Shown here piece by piece: positions 36,641 through 45,800 of a stretch of 64,000 bases of DNA (its first letter is position 1; every line of letters starts with the position of its first letter). A model generated the notes under the pieces. That model ran no database searches and had not been told where the DNA came from. It saw nothing but the letters and a program-made list of their open reading frames with translations. The translations under genes and the position numbers were made by a program. Origin of the DNA: Pseudomonas viridiflava (GTDB lineage: Bacteria; Pseudomonadota; Gammaproteobacteria; Pseudomonadales; Pseudomonadaceae). The stretch is from the NCBI RefSeq assembly GCF_900601905.1, contig NZ_UWFA01000449.1, positions 186,001-250,000 of the forward strand, written 5' to 3'.

Positions 36641-36753
36641 TCGTGCAGTCAGTTGATCTTTAGATAAATGCGGATAACCTCATCCTCGCCTGATGCTTTG
36701 CAGGTTGCGTAGATGACCCCCAATGCGGAGAGCTAGAGGTGCTTGAAGGAATC

Positions 36754-38754
36754 ATGGAAAAGCTACGAGCTTTTTTATTGGCGTTACCACGCCGTCAAAA
36801 GCGAATAATTCAGGTTACCGCCGACGTCTTTCTGGTATGGGCTGCGCTATGGATGGCGTTTGTCGTGCGCCTGGGCGTGGATGATCTGATCAACCCCTTC
36901 GAAACCCACACCTGGTTATTCGTCCTGGCCCCAATTGTTGCCATCCCGTTGTTCATCCGTATCGGGCTTTACCGCGCGGTCATGCGCTACTTCGGTAATG
37001 ATGCGCTGATTGCGATCATCAAGGCAGTGAGCCTTTCCGCGCTGATTCTTGGCTGCATGGTCTATTTCTACAGCAATCACAAACAAATCGTTCCGCGCTC
37101 GATCATGTTCAACTACTGGTGGTTGAGCATGGTGATGATCGGCGGGTTACGCCTTGCCATGCGTCAGTATTTTCTGGGTGACTGGTTCTCGGCGGCTCAG
37201 CACGTGCCATTCACCAATCGCGAAGATGGTCTGCCTAAAGTGGCCATTTACGGCGCGGGGGCGGCGGGCAATCAACTGGTAGCGGCGTTGCGCATGGGGC
37301 GGCTGATGCGGCCGGTTGCTTTCATCGACGATGACGAGTCGATCACCAACCGTATGATTTCAGGGCTGCAGGTGTACAAGCCGCGCCACATCCAGCGAAT
37401 GATGGAAGTCACCGGCGCTCAGGAAATCCTGTTGGCCATTCCCTCGTCTACGCGAGGCCGCCGTCGGGAAATCCTTGGCTTCCTTGAAGGCTTCCCGCTG
37501 CATGTGCGAAGCGTTCCAGGGTTCATGGACCTGGCGGCTGGCCGGGTGAAAGTCGATGACCTTCAGGAAGTGGACATCGCTGACCTGCTCGGCCGTGACT
37601 CCGTACCGGCTCAGGCTGACCTGCTGGAACGTTGTATCAAGGGCCACACTGTCATGGTGACGGGGGCCGGTGGCTCGATAGGCTCCGAATTGTGTCGGCA
37701 GATCCTGCTGCTGAGGCCGACAACGCTGCTGCTGTTCGATCACAGCGAGTTCAACCTCTACACCATCTCGTCTGAGCTTGAGGAGCGTGTCGCACGATTG
37801 TCGCTACCGGTTAGGCTGCTGCCGATACTGGGCTCTATTCGTAACCACGCCCGATTGCTCGACATCATGAAGACCTGGGGTGTTACCACTGTTTATCACG
37901 CGGCGGCTTACAAGCATGTGCCCATGGTTGAGCACAACATCGCCGAAGGCGTCATGAACAACGTGGTGGGCACGCTCAATACTGCTCAGGCGGCCCTGCA
38001 GGCTGGTGTGGCCAACTTCGTACTGATCTCCACTGACAAAGCCGTTCGGCCGACCAATGTCATGGGCAGCACCAAGCGTCTGGCGGAATTGACCCTCCAG
38101 GCATTGAGCCAGGAAGCCGCCCCGGTGATGTTCGGCGACAAGAGCAATGTGTATCAGGTCAACAAGACCCGTTTTGTGATGGTGCGTTTCGGCAATGTAC
38201 TGGGCTCGTCGGGGTCGGTCATACCGCTGTTTCACAAGCAGATCCAGTCCGGTGGGCCGCTGACGGTCACTCACCCGAAAATCACGCGTTACTTCATGAC
38301 CATCCCTGAAGCCGCGCAGCTGGTCATCCAGGCGGGATCCATGGGCCAGGGCGGTGATGTGTTCGTGCTGGACATGGGCGAGCCGGTGAAGATCATCGAA
38401 CTGGCTGAGAAGATGGTGCACTTGTCCGGGCTCAGCATCCGTTCCGAGAAAAACCCACACGGCGATATTTCCATCGAGTTTACCGGCTTGCGTCCGGGCG
38501 AGAAGTTATACGAAGAGTTGCTGATTGGTGACAATGTTGTTTCTACCGAACATCCGATGATCATGAGTGCCCATGAGGATCATATGTCATGGGATGTATT
38601 GAAGCGCTGTCTGGATCGTCTGCTCGAAGCCGTTGATGACGATGATTACACACGGGTCAGGCATCTGCTGCGTGAGACGGTCAGCGGATATGCGCCTGAT
38701 GGTGAGATTGTTGACTGGCTTTATCAGGAACAGCGGCAGGACCCGCGAATGTAA
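36754..38754 (+). CDS. wbpM: WbpM-like UDP-sugar 4,6-dehydratase (membrane-anchored)
   Basis: A 666-residue protein. The first ~150 residues contain four membrane helices; residues about 160-290 form a CoA-binding-like Rossmann domain (IYGAGAAGNQLVAAL); the C-terminal half is the SDR catalytic domain (MVTGAGGSIGSELCRQIL). The active site has methionine where most SDRs have tyrosine (VMGSTKRLAEL), a known feature of WbpM. It removes water from UDP-GlcNAc to give a 4-keto-6-deoxy sugar for D-QuiNAc or D-FucNAc. ATG at 36754 aligns with the P. aeruginosa start; GTG at 36739 is possible. Confidence 0.94.
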   Translation: MEKLRAFLLALPRRQKRIIQVTADVFLVWAALWMAFVVRLGVDDLINPFETHTWLFVLAPIVAIPLFIRIGLYRAVMRYFGNDALIAIIKAVSLSALILGCMVYFYSNHKQIVPRSIMFNYWWLSMVMIGGLRLAMRQYFLGDWFSAAQHVPFTNREDGLPKVAIYGAGAAGNQLVAALRMGRLMRPVAFIDDDESITNRMISGLQVYKPRHIQRMMEVTGAQEILLAIPSSTRGRRREILGFLEGFPLHVRSVPGFMDLAAGRVKVDDLQEVDIADLLGRDSVPAQADLLERCIKGHTVMVTGAGGSIGSELCRQILLLRPTTLLLFDHSEFNLYTISSELEERVARLSLPVRLLPILGSIRNHARLLDIMKTWGVTTVYHAAAYKHVPMVEHNIAEGVMNNVVGTLNTAQAALQAGVANFVLISTDKAVRPTNVMGSTKRLAELTLQALSQEAAPVMFGDKSNVYQVNKTRFVMVRFGNVLGSSGSVIPLFHKQIQSGGPLTVTHPKITRYFMTIPEAAQLVIQAGSMGQGGDVFVLDMGEPVKIIELAEKMVHLSGLSIRSEKNPHGDISIEFTGLRPGEKLYEELLIGDNVVSTEHPMIMSAHEDHMSWDVLKRCLDRLLEAVDDDDYTRVRHLLRETVSGYAPDGEIVDWLYQEQRQDPRM

Positions 38755-38934
38755 ATGTCATGGCCGTCTTCATGGACTTGCTAATTACCAGAAGGATTTT
38801 TTACAGTAATTTCAAAATCTTACATGTAATAGAAAGACACGCATGACTTCTTTCGAAAATCCTCCGGCTGAACTATTTTTTTGATCGCAACATCAGCGAT
38901 GTTGCTATCCACTAATGAAGTTACGGAGTTCTTC

Positions 38935-39285
38935 ATGCGTAAATCTATCCTGTACTCTCTGTTGTTTGTTTTGTTGGGTTCTGCCTCTGTTGCTGCAACC
39001 GCAGCCACGGATATGCCGCCTGCCAATACCACCGCTGCGGCGATGAAGTCTCCCCTGGCCACACCCGCCATGCACGATCAGATGACGGGCAAGGTCAATA
39101 TCAACACAGCGGACGCAGAGACCCTGCAAAAAGCGCTATCCGGCATTGGCAAGGGCAAGGCGCTTGCGATAGTGGCTCACCGGGAAGCCAACGGTGAATT
39201 CACCTCGGTGGATGAGTTGATTGAAGTCAAAGGCATCGGTAAGGCCATTCTCGACAAGAACCGCGACAAGTTGGCTGTGCAGTAA
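38935..39285 (+). CDS. ComEA-like helix-hairpin-helix DNA-binding protein
   Basis: A 116-residue exported protein. Residues 1-25 are a signal peptide; residues about 55-116 carry tandem helix-hairpin-helix motifs (VNINTADAETL, LSGIGKGKALAIVAHR, LIEVKGIGKAILDKN). Related proteins bind double-stranded DNA during uptake. GGAG lies 5-9 bases before the ATG at 38935. It follows wbpM, as PA3140 does in P. aeruginosa, and marks the right end of the O-antigen locus. The linker is rich in Ala, Thr and Pro. Confidence 0.88.
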   Translation: MRKSILYSLLFVLLGSASVAATAATDMPPANTTAAAMKSPLATPAMHDQMTGKVNINTADAETLQKALSGIGKGKALAIVAHREANGEFTSVDELIEVKGIGKAILDKNRDKLAVQ

Positions 39286-39305
39286 GGCTGACACCCCCGC
39301 CCTCA

Positions 39306-39334
39306 GGCCGGTCCCGGACCGGCCACTTCCATTT
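39306..39334 (+). terminator. Candidate terminator after the ComEA-like gene
   Basis: ggccggtcc at 39306-39314 pairs with ggaccggcc at 39316-39324, followed after a few bases by atttt. The stem is perfect but the loop is a single base and the T-tract is short and displaced, so the call is tentative. Confidence 0.45.
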
Positions 39335-39430
39335 TCCGGTTTCACACCAGATCGATCGCCATGGCGATTACCGTAACCACCGCTTACGCCCATAGGTTCT
39401 GCGTTCCTCGGTGCCCTGCTGCACGCCCGC

Positions 39431-39482
39431 TTGACACAATGAATGTCGATCGACATACAATCTATTAAATTACGATCGTAAT
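39431..39482 (+). promoter_or_regulatory. Promoter and two palindromic operators of the FabF-type gene
   Basis: TTGACA at 39431-39436 and TACAAT at 39456-39461 (19-base spacer) make a sigma-70 promoter. The spacer contains a perfect 14-base palindrome ATGTCGATCGACAT at 39443-39456. A second perfect palindrome ATTACGATCGTAAT lies at 39469-39482, about where transcription would start. The first palindrome recurs almost exactly before the TetR gene at 41410, so TetR is the likely repressor. Confidence 0.65.
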
Positions 39483-39540
39483 ATGTAGATCATGCCATGT
39501 GGGAGATTTCAATGAACAGCATCGTCGTGGAACGTTTTCA

Positions 39541-40815
39541 ATGAGTGCTCAACGTATCGTAGTCACCGGAATGGGGCTCGTGACGCCGCTGGGTACAGGT
39601 GTCGAAGCGGTCTGGCAGCGTTTGCGGGCTGGTCGCTCGGGCATCATTCGGCTTGCGGAAGAATTTGTTGCGGATTTGCCAGGCAAGATCGGTGGCCGGG
39701 TGCCGCTGCTGGTGGATGATGCCGAGGCTGGTTTTGATGCCGAACGTGCCGTGTCCGCTAAAGAACAGAAGAAAATGGACCGCTTCATTCTGTTCGCCCT
39801 GGCGGCTGCCAGGCAGGCCATCGATCAGGCCGGTTGGGTTGCCGATAGCGAGCAGGCTAAGGAGCGAACGGCGACCATCATTGGTTCGGGTATCGGCGGC
39901 TTCAGCACTATTGCCGAGGCAGTCCGCACTACCGACAGCCGTGGTCCACGGCGTTTGTCGCCATTTACCATTCCGTCGTTTCTAGTCAATCTGGCGGCGG
40001 GGCATGTGTCGATTCAGCACGGTTTCAAAGGCCCGCTGGGCGCGCCCGTCACCGCTTGCGCCGCAGGCGTGCAGGCGATTGGCGATGCAGCGCGGATGAT
40101 CCGTTGCGGTGAAGCCGACATTGCCATTTGTGGCGGGGCAGAAGCGGCTATTGATCGCGTAAGCCTCGGCGGGTTTGCCGCCGCCCGTGCGCTATCCAGT
40201 GGTTTCAACGACACTCCCGAGCGGGCCTCACGGCCATTTGATCGGGACCGGGATGGTTTCGTGATGGGGGAGGGCGCTGGAATTCTGGTGATCGAATCCC
40301 TGGAGCATGCGCTGGCTCGTGGCGCCAGGCCAATTGTCGAACTGGTGGGATATGGCACCAGTGCCGATGCCTATCACCTGACGGCGGGTCCCGAAGATGG
40401 CAGTGGGGCGCAGCGGGCAATGCGTGCGGCCCTGAAGCAGGCTGGCATCGATGCGGCGCAGGTGCAGCACCTCAACGCCCATGCAACGTCGACGCAGGTG
40501 GGTGATAAAGGCGAGATGGCGGCGATCAAGGCGATCTTTGGCGATCAGGGGGCTATCGCTGTGACCTCCACCAAATCAGCGACCGGCCATCTGCTGGGTG
40601 CGGCGGGCGGTATCGAAGCGATCTTCACCGCATTGGCGCTTCGCGATCAGATTGCTCCGGCGACCCTGAATTTCGAGCATCCCGATGAAGCCGCCGAAGG
40701 CCTGGACATTGTTCACGGCGCAGCGCGGCCCATGGACATCGAATACGCCTTGTCCAACGGTTTCGGATTTGGTGGGGTCAATGCCAGCCTGCTATTGAGA
40801 CGCTGGCAAGACTGA
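39541..40815 (+). CDS. fabF: Beta-ketoacyl-ACP synthase II (FabF-type)
   Basis: A 424-residue thiolase-fold condensing enzyme. The catalytic cysteine is in VTACAAGVQAIGDA, and the histidines are in LNAHATSTQVGD and SATGHLLGAAG, so the C-H-H triad is complete. It should extend acyl-ACP by two carbons from malonyl-ACP. It stands alone rather than in the fab cluster and lacks a nearby acpP, so it is a secondary copy, probably like FabF2 (PA1373), with a special or stress-related role. The ATG at 39541 starts the usual SAQRIVVTGMGLVTPLG; the ribosome site is weak. The convergent tetR stop codon abuts its own. Confidence 0.9.
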   Translation: MSAQRIVVTGMGLVTPLGTGVEAVWQRLRAGRSGIIRLAEEFVADLPGKIGGRVPLLVDDAEAGFDAERAVSAKEQKKMDRFILFALAAARQAIDQAGWVADSEQAKERTATIIGSGIGGFSTIAEAVRTTDSRGPRRLSPFTIPSFLVNLAAGHVSIQHGFKGPLGAPVTACAAGVQAIGDAARMIRCGEADIAICGGAEAAIDRVSLGGFAAARALSSGFNDTPERASRPFDRDRDGFVMGEGAGILVIESLEHALARGARPIVELVGYGTSADAYHLTAGPEDGSGAQRAMRAALKQAGIDAAQVQHLNAHATSTQVGDKGEMAAIKAIFGDQGAIAVTSTKSATGHLLGAAGGIEAIFTALALRDQIAPATLNFEHPDEAAEGLDIVHGAARPMDIEYALSNGFGFGGVNASLLLRRWQD

Positions 40816-41379
40816 TCAGGCCTTGGCACCCTGTTGTTTGAGCCAGTCACAAGCGGTGTGCAGGATCCGTGCGGACAGCGCCGGATCCTGCGTGCTGCGC
40901 GAAAGCATCAGCGCGCCCACCAGTGTCGACATCAGCACTACGCTGTTCGCGTCTGACTCCGAATTCAGCAGCACGTTGTCCAATGACCCGAGGCGTGCCA
41001 GCAACAGCTCGTCGCTGATCGCGCTGGGTTGGCCGAGCTGGCCCAGCTCTGCCGCCATGGTCGGCAGCGGGCAACCTTTATCCGGTTCGTCACGATGGGT
41101 TTCGCTCAGGTACATGTCCACGAAAGCCCCAAGGCCATCCTCTGCGCTGAACGCTTTGCTGGCGTATTCGCTCGCCTGGTCGGCGGCGCAGCGCAGCGCT
41201 TTTTCAACCAGCTCATCCTTGGATTTGAAGTGGGCATAAAACCCGCCATGAGTCAGGCCCAGCGCTTTCATCAAGGGTTGCAGGCCCGTCGCGCCGATGC
41301 CGTCACGGCGAAATCTTGCGGATGCTTCGTGAATAATACGTTCGTGGGTCTGAGCTTTATGATCTTGCGCGTACCGCAT
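40816..41379 (-). CDS. TetR-family regulator convergent with the FabF-type gene
   Basis: A 187-residue TetR-type repressor. The DNA-binding helices are HERIIHEASARFRRDGIGAT followed by LMKALGLTHGGFYAHFKSKDEL. The C-terminal half would bind a ligand. I choose the ATG at 41379, preceded by GGAG 9 bases away, over the ATG at 41406, which has no ribosome site and overlaps the operator region. Its stop abuts that of the FabF-type gene. It probably represses itself and that gene through shared palindromes. Confidence 0.88.
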   Translation of the reverse strand: MRYAQDHKAQTHERIIHEASARFRRDGIGATGLQPLMKALGLTHGGFYAHFKSKDELVEKALRCAADQASEYASKAFSAEDGLGAFVDMYLSETHRDEPDKGCPLPTMAAELGQLGQPSAISDELLLARLGSLDNVLLNSESDANSVVLMSTLVGALMLSRSTQDPALSARILHTACDWLKQQGAKA

Positions 41380-41409
41380 ACACCGAGTCTCCGAGCGTTG
41401 GCTCATAGA

Positions 41410-41423
41410 ATGACGGTCGACAT
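41410..41423. promoter_or_regulatory. Candidate TetR autoregulatory operator
   Basis: ATGACGGTCGACAT on the plus strand, read on the minus strand as ATGTCGACCGTCAT, matches the perfect palindrome at 39443 in 12 of 14 positions. It lies about 30 bases before the tetR start chosen here. Confidence 0.6.
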
Positions 41424-41597
41424 TTTCACACGCATGAGCACCGCTCAGGTGATTAATTTGCCATTCGGCGCCTGCATCATCCGCGACCTCTGCGCCTGAT
41501 TTTTCGCCGCTGTCTGTCGTTTCATGGATTGATGTCTGTGAATCGGCAGCGGTTTTCTGAGCAGTGTGAATGGATTTGAGGCGGAGGTTTTTCTGTC

Positions 41598-41688
41598 GTA
41601 GGACCGGCTTTAGCCGGGAAGAGGATCGTACAGCCGGGGCAATTGTATCGTTAGAAACGACATCTTCCCGGCTGAAGCTGTTCCCACG
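41598..41688. repeat. REPIN (ccggctttagccggg type)
   Basis: gtaggaccggctttagccgg at 41598 is mirrored by cccggctgaagctgttccca near 41688, with several mismatches. It lies between tetR and pvdS. Confidence 0.65.
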
Positions 41689-41700
41689 AATAAACCAGCG

Positions 41701-41720
41701 CGGGCAGGATCACCTGCCCG
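41701..41720 (-). terminator. Candidate terminator of pvdS
   Basis: cgggcaggatcacctgcccg is a perfect 8-base stem with a 4-base loop, 8 bases past the pvdS stop. On the minus strand it is followed by GCGCTGGTTTATT, a weak T-tract. Confidence 0.5.
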
Positions 41721-41728
41721 ATGCTGTT

Positions 41729-42274
41729 TCAGCGGCGCACGGCCCGGGCTTCCTGTAGAGAAACCTTGCGGCAATGCACCAGGGCATCGCGGATCATGAA
41801 GTTCACCAGCGTCGGGGACACGCCCAGCTCTTTGGCGATGTCTTTTTGCGGGACGCCGTGCAGGCGGTACATTTCAAACGCGTAGCGTGTCCGGCTGGGC
41901 AGCTCGGTCAGCGCGTCGGCGATGGTTTCCAGGGTGGTGAAGTTGATGTGCGAGGTTTCCGGCGATGCACCGTGGATCACGACATTCAATCCTTCTTCCT
42001 CACTGCCCGAATACTTCTGCTCCAGCGCCTGTTTGCGATAGTGATCGATGGCCAGATTGCGCACGATCTGAAACAGATAGCTGAGCTGGGCTTTGATGGA
42101 CGGAGTGATCTGGGGCGCTGACTGCAAGCGGAAGAATGCATCCTGCACAACATCCTCGGCTCTGGATCGACACCCTGTGATCCGAGCAGCGATTTTGACC
42201 AGGATCAGGCGGTTTTCGACAAACGCCTGGAATAACGGTGAATCACACGTACTTGTGGATAGTTGTTCCGGCAT
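41729..42274 (-). CDS. pvdS: Extracytoplasmic-function sigma factor PvdS
   Basis: A 181-residue ECF sigma factor nearly identical to remembered PvdS sequences: KIAARITGCRSRAEDVVQDA, then LSYLFQIVRNLAIDHYRKQ (region 2) and GVPQKDIAKELGVSPTLVNF (region 4). PvdS directs pyoverdine synthesis genes and other iron-starvation genes and is held in check by the anti-sigma factor FpvR. ATG at 42274 has AAGGTG upstream. A near-perfect Fur box lies about 80 bases upstream. No pyoverdine peptide synthetase, fpvR or fpvA gene is in this window, so pvdS is isolated from its regulon here. Confidence 0.95.
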   Translation of the reverse strand: MPEQLSTSTCDSPLFQAFVENRLILVKIAARITGCRSRAEDVVQDAFFRLQSAPQITPSIKAQLSYLFQIVRNLAIDHYRKQALEQKYSGSEEEGLNVVIHGASPETSHINFTTLETIADALTELPSRTRYAFEMYRLHGVPQKDIAKELGVSPTLVNFMIRDALVHCRKVSLQEARAVRR

Positions 42275-42351
42275 GGAAATCACCTTGCAGCAATGGGCAG
42301 CTGAAGCTCAGTAGGGAGACCCCTACGCACCGGGCAACAAATTAGGCTGGA

Positions 42352-42366
42352 TGATAATTATTGTCA
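42352..42366. promoter_or_regulatory. Fur box upstream of pvdS
   Basis: TGATAATTATTGTCA matches the 7-1-7 Fur consensus TGATAATnATTATCA at 13 of 14 defined positions. It sits about 80 bases upstream of the pvdS ATG, as expected for iron repression of this gene. Confidence 0.9.
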
Positions 42367-42514
42367 ATTGAGAAATATATCTATCGGCGAATTTTTTTCC
42401 CCGACTGACGGCCCATCGCTTGCTATGCCTGCACCACGGCACACTTCAGGGTAGTAATTATTTTTCAAACTCACCCGGTCTCCTGGGTAACAGCTCCGGT
42501 TCACCGCACGTGCG

Positions 42515-42628
42515 GTGGGCATCAAGGGTTTGAAGAAGGGAGGCCTGGAATACATCGAACAGCCCTGGGCTGACATGCGTCCGCTGAGCCTGCGGCAGAA
42601 AATGGAGCAGGATCAAATGGTGGCTTGA
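42515..42628 (+). pseudogene. Possible 3' remnant of an unknown gene
   Basis: A 37-codon in-frame stretch ends at the TGA at 42626-42628. It reads VGIKGLKKGGLEYIEQPWAD and continues MRPLSLRQKMEQDQMVA. It looks protein-like, but the frame is closed by a stop at 42488, and I find no start with a ribosome site. I do not recognise the family. The fragment may be the tail of a gene lost by deletion between pvdS and the sensor kinase gene. Confidence 0.35.
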
Positions 42629-42719
42629 AGTGAACGCGTTCAACAGCCTTTGTCTGTTCTGCCTCTCCGACGCGAGGGGCCGAGACATTCAATGAGTACT
42701 TCTCTGGCTGGGATACCGC

Positions 42720-42781
42720 TCGCGGCTGAAGCCGCTCCTACGACACGTCGCTCATTGCGTAGGATGCGGCTTTAGCCGCGA
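42720..42781. repeat. REP pair (gcggctttagccgcga type)
   Basis: tcgcggctgaagccgctcct acg at 42720 and its inverted partner gcgtaggatgcggctttagc cgcga ending at 42781 form a compact REPIN. A third, diverged half-copy (cgcagctgaagccgcttcgg) follows at about 42827. The three fill the gap downstream of the sensor kinase gene. Confidence 0.75.
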
Positions 42782-42872
42782 GGGGCTGGGGCATTCAGTG
42801 CAGGTTTTCAGGCCGGACTATCGCTCGCAGCTGAAGCCGCTTCGGGGTGCCTCAACCGATGATGTCATTCAC

Positions 42873-45800
42873 TCACCCCAACACCACATGCCGACTCAAC
42901 AGCGCCCGCAGTGCCGCCGGTTTGACCGGTTTGGGCAGGAAGTCCAGGCCGGCAGCATGCACCTGGGCAATCAGTTCGGGGCGGCCGTCGGCGCTGATCA
43001 CCACGCCTGGCACCGGCATGCCCAGGCGGGTGCGCAGCCAGGCCATGAGTTCAGTGCCGGTTTCGCCATCGTCCAGGTGATAGTCGACCAAGGCTAATTG
43101 TGGCCGCACGCCCTCATCCAGCAGCGCCTGACACTCCTCACGATTACGCGCCGTCCACACCTGGCAGCCCCAGCGGGTCAGCAGGCTGTTCATGCCGATC
43201 AGGATGCTGTCTTCATTATCAATGCACAGCACCTGCGTGCCGGTCAGCGCCGGGCGGCTGGTTTCCTGCGCCGGGCTGGCGGGCAGCGTCTGATGTTGCG
43301 CCAGTGGCACGCAAACACTGAACACACTGCCTTTGCCCGGCCATGAGCGCACTTGCAGGGTATGGCCGAGCACGCGACACAAGCCGTCGGCAATCGCCAG
43401 CCCCAGGCCGAGGCCTTTTTCGGCGCGTGTCTGGTGGCTGTCCAGACGTTTGAATTCTTCGAAAATCACTCGCTGTTTGTCTTCCGGAATCCCCGGCCCA
43501 CGATCCCAGACTTGCAGGCTCAGGTACGTGCCACGGCGTCGAACCCCCAGCAGCACCGGGCCTTTTCCATAGCGAAAGGCGTTGGTCAGGAAGTTCTGCA
43601 GAATCCGTCGCAACAGCTTTGCGTCGCTGTCGACCCGCAAGACCGTGCCACTGACCCGGAAGCTCAGCCCCTGCTCCTGAGCCAGCGCCTTGAACTCCGC
43701 CCCCAGGGTGTCAAACAGCGTATTCAGAGCGAACGGTTGGCGATCCGGGGTGATCTTGCCGTTTTCCAGGCGGGAAATATCCAGCAGATCGCTGATCAGG
43801 TCTTCAGCCGAACGCAGCGAACTGTCCAGGTGCTGCACCAGTTGCCGGGCTTCGGCGGACATCCCGTCATCCTGATGGGACAGCGCGGCGGAGAACAGGC
43901 GAGCGGCGTTCAGTGGCTGCATCAGGTCATGGCTGACCGCCGCCAGAAAGCGCGTCTTGGACTGGTTGGCCGTTTCCGCCGTGCCCTTGGCTTCGGTCAG
44001 GGCAACATTGAGCTGCGACAGTTCATGGGTGCGTTCGGCAACCCGCTGTTCGAGGCTTTCGTTGGCGCCCTTGAGCGCATGTTCGGCGTCACGGAAGGCG
44101 GTAATGTCAGTGAAGCTCATCACGAACCCGCCACCCGGCATCGGGTTGCCGATCAGCTCGATCACCCGGCCATTGGGGAACATCCGCTCCGAGGTGTGGG
44201 CGCGCCCCTGTCGCATCCAGTGCAGGCGGCGCGCGACGTGGACTTCCGCCTCGCCAGCGCCCAGCAGCCCGCGTTCGGCGTTGTAGCGGATGATATCGGC
44301 GATGGGCCGGCCAATGCTGATCAAACCTTCGGGATAGTTGAACAGTTCCAGATAGCGGTGATTCCACGCCACCAGCTTGAGCGACTGATCAACCACGCTG
44401 ATGCCTTGAGTAATATTCTCGATGGCGCCTTGCAGCAGCGCGCGGTTGAACTGCAATACTTCGGACGCTTCGTCGGCGATGCGCACCACGTCTTCAAGTT
44501 GCATCTCTCGGCCTTCGATTGCGGCCTTGACCACAGCGCGGGTCGACGACGCTCCCAGCACACCGGCCAGCAAGCGCTCGGTGTGGGCGATCCAGTCGCC
44601 GTTGGCATTCTGGTTGGGGTTGAAGCCTTTGCCCTGGCGATAGGCGAAGCGAATGAAGCTCTGCCGGGCACGCTCTTCGCCGACAAAGCGTGCCGACAGG
44701 GTCAGCAAGTCCTCGACCTGGACCGCCAGCAATGGCCGGTTGCCGCTGTTGACGCTGGCGTCCTGGCCGATGAAACGTCCGGCCTGCCAGTGTTCCGATA
44801 CCCGGGTTTTGGAGATCACTGAAACCCAGCCGAACAGGATGAAGTTACCCGCCAGCGACAGCACCACGCCTTGCGTCAATGGAGTGATCGGCAGGCCCAA
44901 CGGGTTGCCATGCAGCCAGGCCAGCAGCGGGAAACTCTCCAGCGACCAGCCCAGGCTCTCGGCCGAAATCGGCAGCACCAGGGTGTAGAACCAGAGGAAG
45001 ATCCCCGCACCCAGCCCGGCAAATACCCCACGGCGGTTGGCCTGCTTCCACCACAGGGCGCCAAACATCGCCGGGGACAGTTGCGTGATGGCGGCAAAGG
45101 CAATCTGGCCGATGGTCGCCAGGCTGGCCGTGGAACCCAGCAGCCGGTAGCAGACGTAGGCCAGGAGCAGAATCACCACGATGCTGACCCGGCGCACCGA
45201 CAACATCCAGTGGCGGAACGCCTCGAATGGCCGCTCTGCGGTCTTGCGGCTCAGCAGCCACGGCAACAGCATGTCGTTGGAGATCATGGTCGACAACGCA
45301 ACGCTGGCGACGATCACCATGCCGGTGGCGGCCGACGCGCCGCCGATAAAGGCCAGCAGGGCCAGGGAAGGGTGAGTGGTGGCCAGCGGCAGGCTGATCA
45401 CGAACGAATCGGGTAGCACCGAACTGGGCAGCAACATCTGCCCGGCCAGCGCGATAGGCACGACAAACAACGCGGCCAGCACCAGATAAGCCGGGAACAC
45501 CCACTTGGCCAGGCGCAGGTCCTGCGGGTCGATGTTTTCCACCACCGTGACGTGAAACTGTCGAGGCAGGCAGACAATCGCCATCATCGCCACGCCGGTC
45601 TGCACCACCATTGACGGCCAGTTGATGGTTTCCTTCCAGTACTCCTCAAGGCGCGGCGCAATCATCGCCTGATTGAACAGGTCGTCAAAGCCGTCATACA
45701 GCCCGTAGGTCACGAACGCACCCACCGCCATAAAGGCAAACAGCTTGACCAGCGCTTCAAAGGCAATCGCCATGACCATGCCACGGTGGTGCTCGGTGAC

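Noticed and set aside
43353..44822. A 489-codon plus-strand open frame opposite the sensor kinase gene
   Set aside because: Antisense to well-defined PAS and kinase motifs; no start signal.
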